Shown: in pieces, positions 5,637-7,280 of the stretch
Layout of the letters: each line of letters starts with the position of its first letter
How positions within the stretch are numbered: the stretch's first letter is position 1
DNA from: an uncultured bacterium
Lineage (GTDB): Bacteria > Planctomycetota > UBA8108
Assembly: GCA_913050545.1 (NCBI GenBank)
Contig: CAJWZY010000104.1
Location: 1-7,280, forward strand
Direction of reading: 5' to 3'
Length of the DNA stretch: 7,280 bases
Notes under the pieces: generated by a model
The model's database searches: none
What the model saw: only the letters and a program-made list of their open reading frames with translations
What the model was told of the DNA's origin: nothing
Program-made: the position numbers and the translations under genes

Positions 5637-6242
5637 ATGGAATTCAAGAGTCCGGCATTAGACAAGCTGGTAGGCGAACTCCAGAAGCTTCCCGGGATAG
5701 GGAGCAAGACGGCTGAGCGGCTTGCCCATCATATACTGCGGTTATCTCGTGAGGATGCCCTGCAGATGGCTAAGGCGATCGAGGCTGTCAAGGAGACCGT
5801 TACCTACTGTAAGCGTTGCTATAACTTTGCCGAGGGGGAGCTCTGCTCGATCTGCGATGACTCCTCCCGGGACACCGGGAAGATCTGCGTTGTAGAGCAG
5901 GCCCGGGATCTCGCGGCTATCGAGAAATCTGGATCGTATGACGGAATCTACCATGTCCTCCTGGGGGCCCTGGCTCCACTGGATGGAATCGAGCCGGAAA
6001 ACCTGACCCTGGATGGCCTGCTGAAGAGGGTAAAGGTTGAAGAGGTCGCAGAGGTTATCATCGCCACCAACCCCAGCTTCGAGGGTGAGGGAACGGCTCT
6101 CTACCTTCGCGAAATGCTGTTAGAGGTCGAGGGGCTTCGTTTGACCCGGATCGCCCGGGGGATGCCGAGCGGAAGCCAGTTCGAGCATGTCGGGCGGAAT
6201 ATTGTATCGGACGCTTTCGAAGGGCGTCGTGAGATGAGCTGA
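5637..6242 (+). CDS. recR: Recombination mediator protein RecR
   Basis: The 201-aa protein matches RecR in length and layout. It has a helix-hairpin-helix (LQKLPGIGSKTAERLAHHIL, 15-34), a C4 zinc finger (Cys58, Cys61, Cys70, Cys73), and a Toprim domain with ICVVEQARDLAAIE (83-96; Glu87), YHVLLGALAPLDGI (105-118) and EVIIATNPSFEGEGTALYL (139-157). RecR works with RecO and RecF to load RecA onto SSB-coated single-stranded DNA in gap repair. The end (GMPSGSQFEHVGRNIVSDAFEGRREMS) differs from the proteobacterial 'GGDLEYxDExTL' form and resembles PVC-type RecR as I remember it. AGGAG (5621-5625) precedes the ATG by 11 bases. It is the last gene of the dnaX-ybaB-recR run. Confidence 0.97.
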   Translation: MEFKSPALDKLVGELQKLPGIGSKTAERLAHHILRLSREDALQMAKAIEAVKETVTYCKRCYNFAEGELCSICDDSSRDTGKICVVEQARDLAAIEKSGSYDGIYHVLLGALAPLDGIEPENLTLDGLLKRVKVEEVAEVIIATNPSFEGEGTALYLREMLLEVEGLRLTRIARGMPSGSQFEHVGRNIVSDAFEGRREMS

Positions 6243-6254
6243 ACTGTTCTCGTG

Positions 6255-6285
6255 GCGGGATCTCTCCCCGCAGGTTCTGTTTTTT
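6255..6285 (+). terminator. Possible weak intrinsic terminator after recR
   Basis: GCGGG (6255-6259) pairs with CCCGC (6267-6271) around a seven-base loop, and a six-T run follows at 6280-6285. The stem is only five GC pairs and eight bases separate it from the T-tract, so termination may be partial. It would divide the recR operon from the next lipoprotein gene. Confidence 0.4.
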
Positions 6286-6298
6286 GATCGGAGGATCA
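6285..6298 (+). promoter_or_regulatory. Hairpin presenting the Shine-Dalgarno of the small lipoprotein gene
   Basis: TGATC (6285-6289) and GATCA (6294-6298) form a perfect inverted repeat around GGAG (6290-6293), so the SD (GGAGGA, 6290-6295) lies in the loop and edge of a small hairpin. ATG follows at 6303, eight bases after GGAGG. The SD is strong; any regulatory effect of the hairpin is conjecture. Confidence 0.4.
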
Positions 6299-6302
6299 TC
6301 AG

Positions 6303-6749
6303 ATGAATAAACTCCTGCTTACCCTGGGATTGCTGGCTCCCCTTGCCTTGAGCGCCTGTTCAAATTTCGAGGCCGAGTGGGACAGGAGGCTTCACACCAA
6401 GGCCCTGGATGGCTTTGATGGTTGTTGGAAGGGGCAGTGGCGCAGCGAGACAAGCGGTCACGATGGAGATCTGAGGGCTATTGTTACCCGGAGCGGCGAC
6501 TCCGATTACAGTATTCGCTACCATGCGCTCTATGGTCCCAAGGCGCTGCCGATTCCCTTTGAGTACACCCTTGATTCGGTAAAGGTGGAGCGTGAGGGAG
6601 ACGTGTTCAAGGTGGCGGGAGCTATCGACATGGGGCTGTTTGGAAAATACAGCTACGACGGAAAATGCTCCGGAGAAAGCTACAAGAGCAGCTACATCTC
6701 TGAGTACGACCGTGGAATTTTTGACCTGGAGAGGACTGCCGCCGATTGA
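6303..6749 (+). CDS. Small lipoprotein of unknown function
   Basis: The protein has 148 aa with a lipoprotein signal (MNK, hydrophobic core, lipobox L-S-A-C, lipidated Cys19), so it is predicted to be anchored to a membrane facing the periplasm. The mature part is short and probably all-beta: CWKGQWRSE (41-49), GHDGDLRAIVTR (52-63), YSIRYHALYG (69-78), then VKVEREGDVFKVAGAIDMG (93-111) and SYDGKCSGESYKSSY (117-131). Cys41 and Cys122 are the only other cysteines and could form a disulfide. The 'W.G.W.S...GH.G.LR.IV' pattern reminds me of hypothetical planctomycete proteins with a lipocalin-like look, but I do not recognise a named family. A strong SD (GGAGG, 6290-6294) fixes the start. It lies 60 bases after recR, behind a possible weak terminator, and its stop is 25 bases from the birA stop on the opposite strand. 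Confidence 0.85.
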   Translation: MNKLLLTLGLLAPLALSACSNFEAEWDRRLHTKALDGFDGCWKGQWRSETSGHDGDLRAIVTRSGDSDYSIRYHALYGPKALPIPFEYTLDSVKVEREGDVFKVAGAIDMGLFGKYSYDGKCSGESYKSSYISEYDRGIFDLERTAAD

Positions 6750-6774
6750 GGCCACCTGCTGTCGCGGGTGCTGC

Positions 6775-7278
6775 TCAGACGTCCCAGGAAACATCCCCGG
6801 CAACGATCGCATGGATCGTGCCGCCAGCGTCTTCTACCACCAGCTCCCCGTGTTTCCCCAGCCCGCTGACGGTTCCCTGCAGGCGGGGGCGTCCAGGTTG
6901 CTCGATACTCACCTTCCTTCCGGCTGCAGCGAGGCTGTTGCCAACGATCTCCCTGATGGGCTCTCCCTGCTGGAGACGTTCATAGAGGGGTCTTAGCTCG
7001 TGAAGAATAGCCAGCGCGATTTTCCCGGGTTCCTTCTCTCTCGGCGGGCCGGCCTCTGAGAGGCAGATGATCTGTTCGCTGAGCTCCTCCGGGATCGTGC
7101 TGCCCTGGCCAGCTCCCTGCAGGTCGATGTTGATACCGATTCCCAGCGCGACCCATGACCCGGCGGCCGGGTCCTTTGATTCAGCCAGGATCCCACCGAG
7201 CTTACGGGATTGCACATAAAGATCATTGGGCCAGCGAAGCTCAACCGTTTCAACGCCCAGGAGGGCCAGTGCATTCCG
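6775..7278 (-). CDS. birA: Biotin protein ligase (biotin-[acetyl-CoA-carboxylase] ligase), N-terminus beyond the window
   Basis: The minus-strand frame stays open to the right edge, so this is the C-terminal 167 residues of a longer gene; the GTG at 7215 lies inside the catalytic domain and is not the start. Numbered from the first codon in the window, LRWPNDLY (14-21) and RKLGGILAE (25-33) are the conserved ligase motifs, with Lys26 at the position of E. coli Lys183. GIGINID (46-52) follows. The SH3-like C-terminal domain (GRKVSIEQ...GTVSGLGKHGELVVEDAGG...VAGDVS) occupies about 120-167. The enzyme makes biotinyl-AMP and transfers biotin to a lysine of carboxylase carrier domains. The GRGRRG biotin/ATP loop and any N-terminal helix-turn-helix repressor domain would be to the right, so whether it also regulates biotin genes cannot be judged. 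It converges on the small lipoprotein gene. Confidence 0.95.
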   Translation of the reverse strand, partial: RNALALLGVETVELRWPNDLYVQSRKLGGILAESKDPAAGSWVALGIGINIDLQGAGQGSTIPEELSEQIICLSEAGPPREKEPGKIALAILHELRPLYERLQQGEPIREIVGNSLAAAGRKVSIEQPGRPRLQGTVSGLGKHGELVVEDAGGTIHAIVAGDVSWDV

Positions 7279-7280
7279 GG

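Noticed and set aside
7213..7215. GTG start for birA
   Set aside because: The frame upstream encodes the conserved LRWPNDL motif, so the real start lies beyond the window.

Overview
The window looks like ordinary bacterial chromosome, moderately GC-rich by eye. It has two parts: an accessory sugar-related region on the left and a conserved housekeeping block on the right. The lineage cannot be fixed from sequence alone. The sialidase-like protein, the lipoprotein resembling DUF6786, the small 'GHxGxLRxIV' lipoprotein and the RecR tail (GSQFEH...DAFEGRR) remind me most of Planctomycetota or other PVC-type bacteria. That assignment rests on memory of family sequences and is tentative.

Left part (1-2991). 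A BNR/Asp-box sialidase-like protein enters from the left edge on the + strand and lacks its N-terminus. It converges on two minus-strand genes that probably form one operon. The first of these is a lipoprotein of about 415 aa (2991 to 1744); the second is an SDR oxidoreductase (1679 to 870), 64 bases downstream. The operon has a good candidate promoter with a perfect TTGACA at 3079-3084.

Centre (2992-3434). This 443-base gap between divergent genes is not empty. It holds a strong candidate for the signal recognition particle RNA gene (ffs) at about 3145-3295, with the conserved GTCAG/AGCAGCC core, a UAAC tetraloop, a 14-bp helix with one bulge, and a GCCCGG/CCGGGC closing helix. A TTGTGA-N17-TAGAAT promoter lies just upstream and a terminator-like hairpin just downstream.

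Right part (3435-7280). dnaX (clamp-loader tau/gamma subunit), a ybaB/ebfC-family nucleoid protein gene and recR follow in tight + strand succession. This is the classic SRP RNA-dnaX-ybaB-recR order known from Bacillus and many other bacteria. After a possible weak terminator comes a small lipoprotein of unknown function. It converges on the C-terminal half of a biotin protein ligase (birA), which runs off the right edge on the minus strand.

I saw no mobile element, CRISPR array, tRNA or rRNA. The points most worth a second look are the SRP RNA and its repeated 3' arm, the SDR whose usual tetrad Asn is His, the repeat-bearing DnaX tail, and the two lipoproteins without a known function.
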